From Nitrososphaerota archaeon (lineage in GTDB: Archaea > Thermoproteota > Nitrososphaeria > Nitrososphaerales > Nitrosopumilaceae), in contig JAUXKJ010000040.1 in NCBI GenBank assembly GCA_030624325.1, positions 1 to 5,143 of the forward strand: 5,143 bases of DNA, given 5' to 3'. Of this stretch, positions 4,808-5,143 are shown piece by piece (position 1 is the first letter of the stretch; every line of letters begins with the position of its first letter). The translations under genes and the position numbers were made by a program. A model generated the notes under the pieces. It saw only the letters and a program-made list of their open reading frames with translations. It was not told the origin of the DNA and searched no databases.

Positions 4808-5143
4808 TTGAAAAAAATTATTATAATTATTGCAATTAGCTTAGTACTTACTGGAATTTTTTTAATTCCACCAATTACCGAACAACTGGTAGGTGCTAAT
4901 TCTACCAGAAAAGTCCACTTTACACAAACTATTTCATCATCTCAAGATCCAGGTCAGGGTCATTCAAGCCATCAAGTGGCTTTAATTTTATCACCAAATT
5001 CAGGTACACTTTATGATGGCACTCTAACATATACTGCTAGCGAACCAGTCCAAATAGCTGTTCTTCATGAAATTAACAGGGAAGATGCTAAAGAACAACC
5101 TACTTGGACTGTTGATGGAAATACTATCTATGGTTTAACACTA
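4808..5143 (+). CDS. exported or membrane-anchored hypothetical protein, 3' truncated by window
   Basis: The first 112 codons are in the window and the frame is still open at its end. After a short basic start (MKK), residues 4-20 are strongly hydrophobic (IIIIIAISLVLTGIFLI). This is a signal peptide or N-terminal anchor with no lipobox cysteine. The exported part begins around residue 25. It includes a Gly/His/Ser segment with H52 and H55 (GQGHSSH), then strand-like stretches (QVALIL 56-61, GTLTYTA 71-77, VQIAVLHEI 81-89) and a TWTVDGNTIYGL segment (99-110). The pattern suggests an extracellular beta-sandwich. I do not recognise a named family and do not infer a function. The TTG start is the only start codon between the in-frame stop at 4790-4792 and the hydrophobic segment. 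It lies 60 nt after the aspartate kinase gene. Confidence 0.8.
   Translation, partial: MKKIIIIIAISLVLTGIFLIPPITEQLVGANSTRKVHFTQTISSSQDPGQGHSSHQVALILSPNSGTLYDGTLTYTASEPVQIAVLHEINREDAKEQPTWTVDGNTIYGLTL

Noticed and set aside
4789..4839. ATG-initiated forward frame of 16 codons just after the aspartate kinase gene
   Set aside because: It is too short, lacks an RBS, and overlaps in another frame the well-supported start of the exported protein.
1..5143. CRISPR array, tRNA, rRNA, insertion sequence or toxin-antitoxin pair
   Set aside because: I read both strands and saw no regularly spaced repeats, no tRNA-like T-arm or anticodon-arm pattern, no transposase frame and no toxin-antitoxin gene pair.

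Overview
The window is AT-rich archaeal DNA. It most likely comes from an ammonia-oxidising Nitrososphaerota (Thaumarchaeota) of the Nitrosopumilus type. The evidence is an archaeal RNA polymerase subunit Rpo11/RpoL, a TFS-type cleavage factor, an archaeal PCNA ending in LAPRVES, A/T-rich box A elements placed about 25-30 nt in front of many start codons (leaderless style), and frequent TTG starts. The genus-level call is an inference from protein character and base composition, not from a database search.

Layout. Bases 1-263 are very AT-rich and hold no gene I can support, but they contain an imperfect inverted repeat (129-156), a small odd palindrome (198-208) and a box A (231-238). A small dicluster ferredoxin (264-563) follows, with an Asp in place of one Cys in its second motif. 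Next is a DUSP23/VHZ-like cysteine phosphatase (663-1157). Converging on it with directly abutting stop codons is a 50-codon minus-strand gene (1158-1310) with a clear Shine-Dalgarno sequence. Behind that lies a 180-residue or longer beta-rich protein of unknown function (1340-1882, possibly to 1930), divergent from rpoL.

The right half is a forward-strand gene string. It comprises rpoL (1929-2210), tfs directly abutting it (2211-2528), the sliding clamp pcn (2562-3308), an aspartate kinase with two ACT domains (3344-4747), and the first 112 codons of an exported protein (4808 to the window edge). rpoL, tfs and pcn link transcription elongation, rescue of backtracked polymerase and replication processivity. 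Each of pcn, ask and the last gene has its own candidate box A, so the string may be read from several promoters rather than as one operon.

I see no mobile element, CRISPR array, tRNA, rRNA or clear defence system. The points most worth a second look are the Asp-ligand ferredoxin, the unassigned 50-residue gene, the unresolved start of the divergent protein overlapping the rpoL promoter, and the upstream inverted repeat. None of these amounts to a demonstrated new system.
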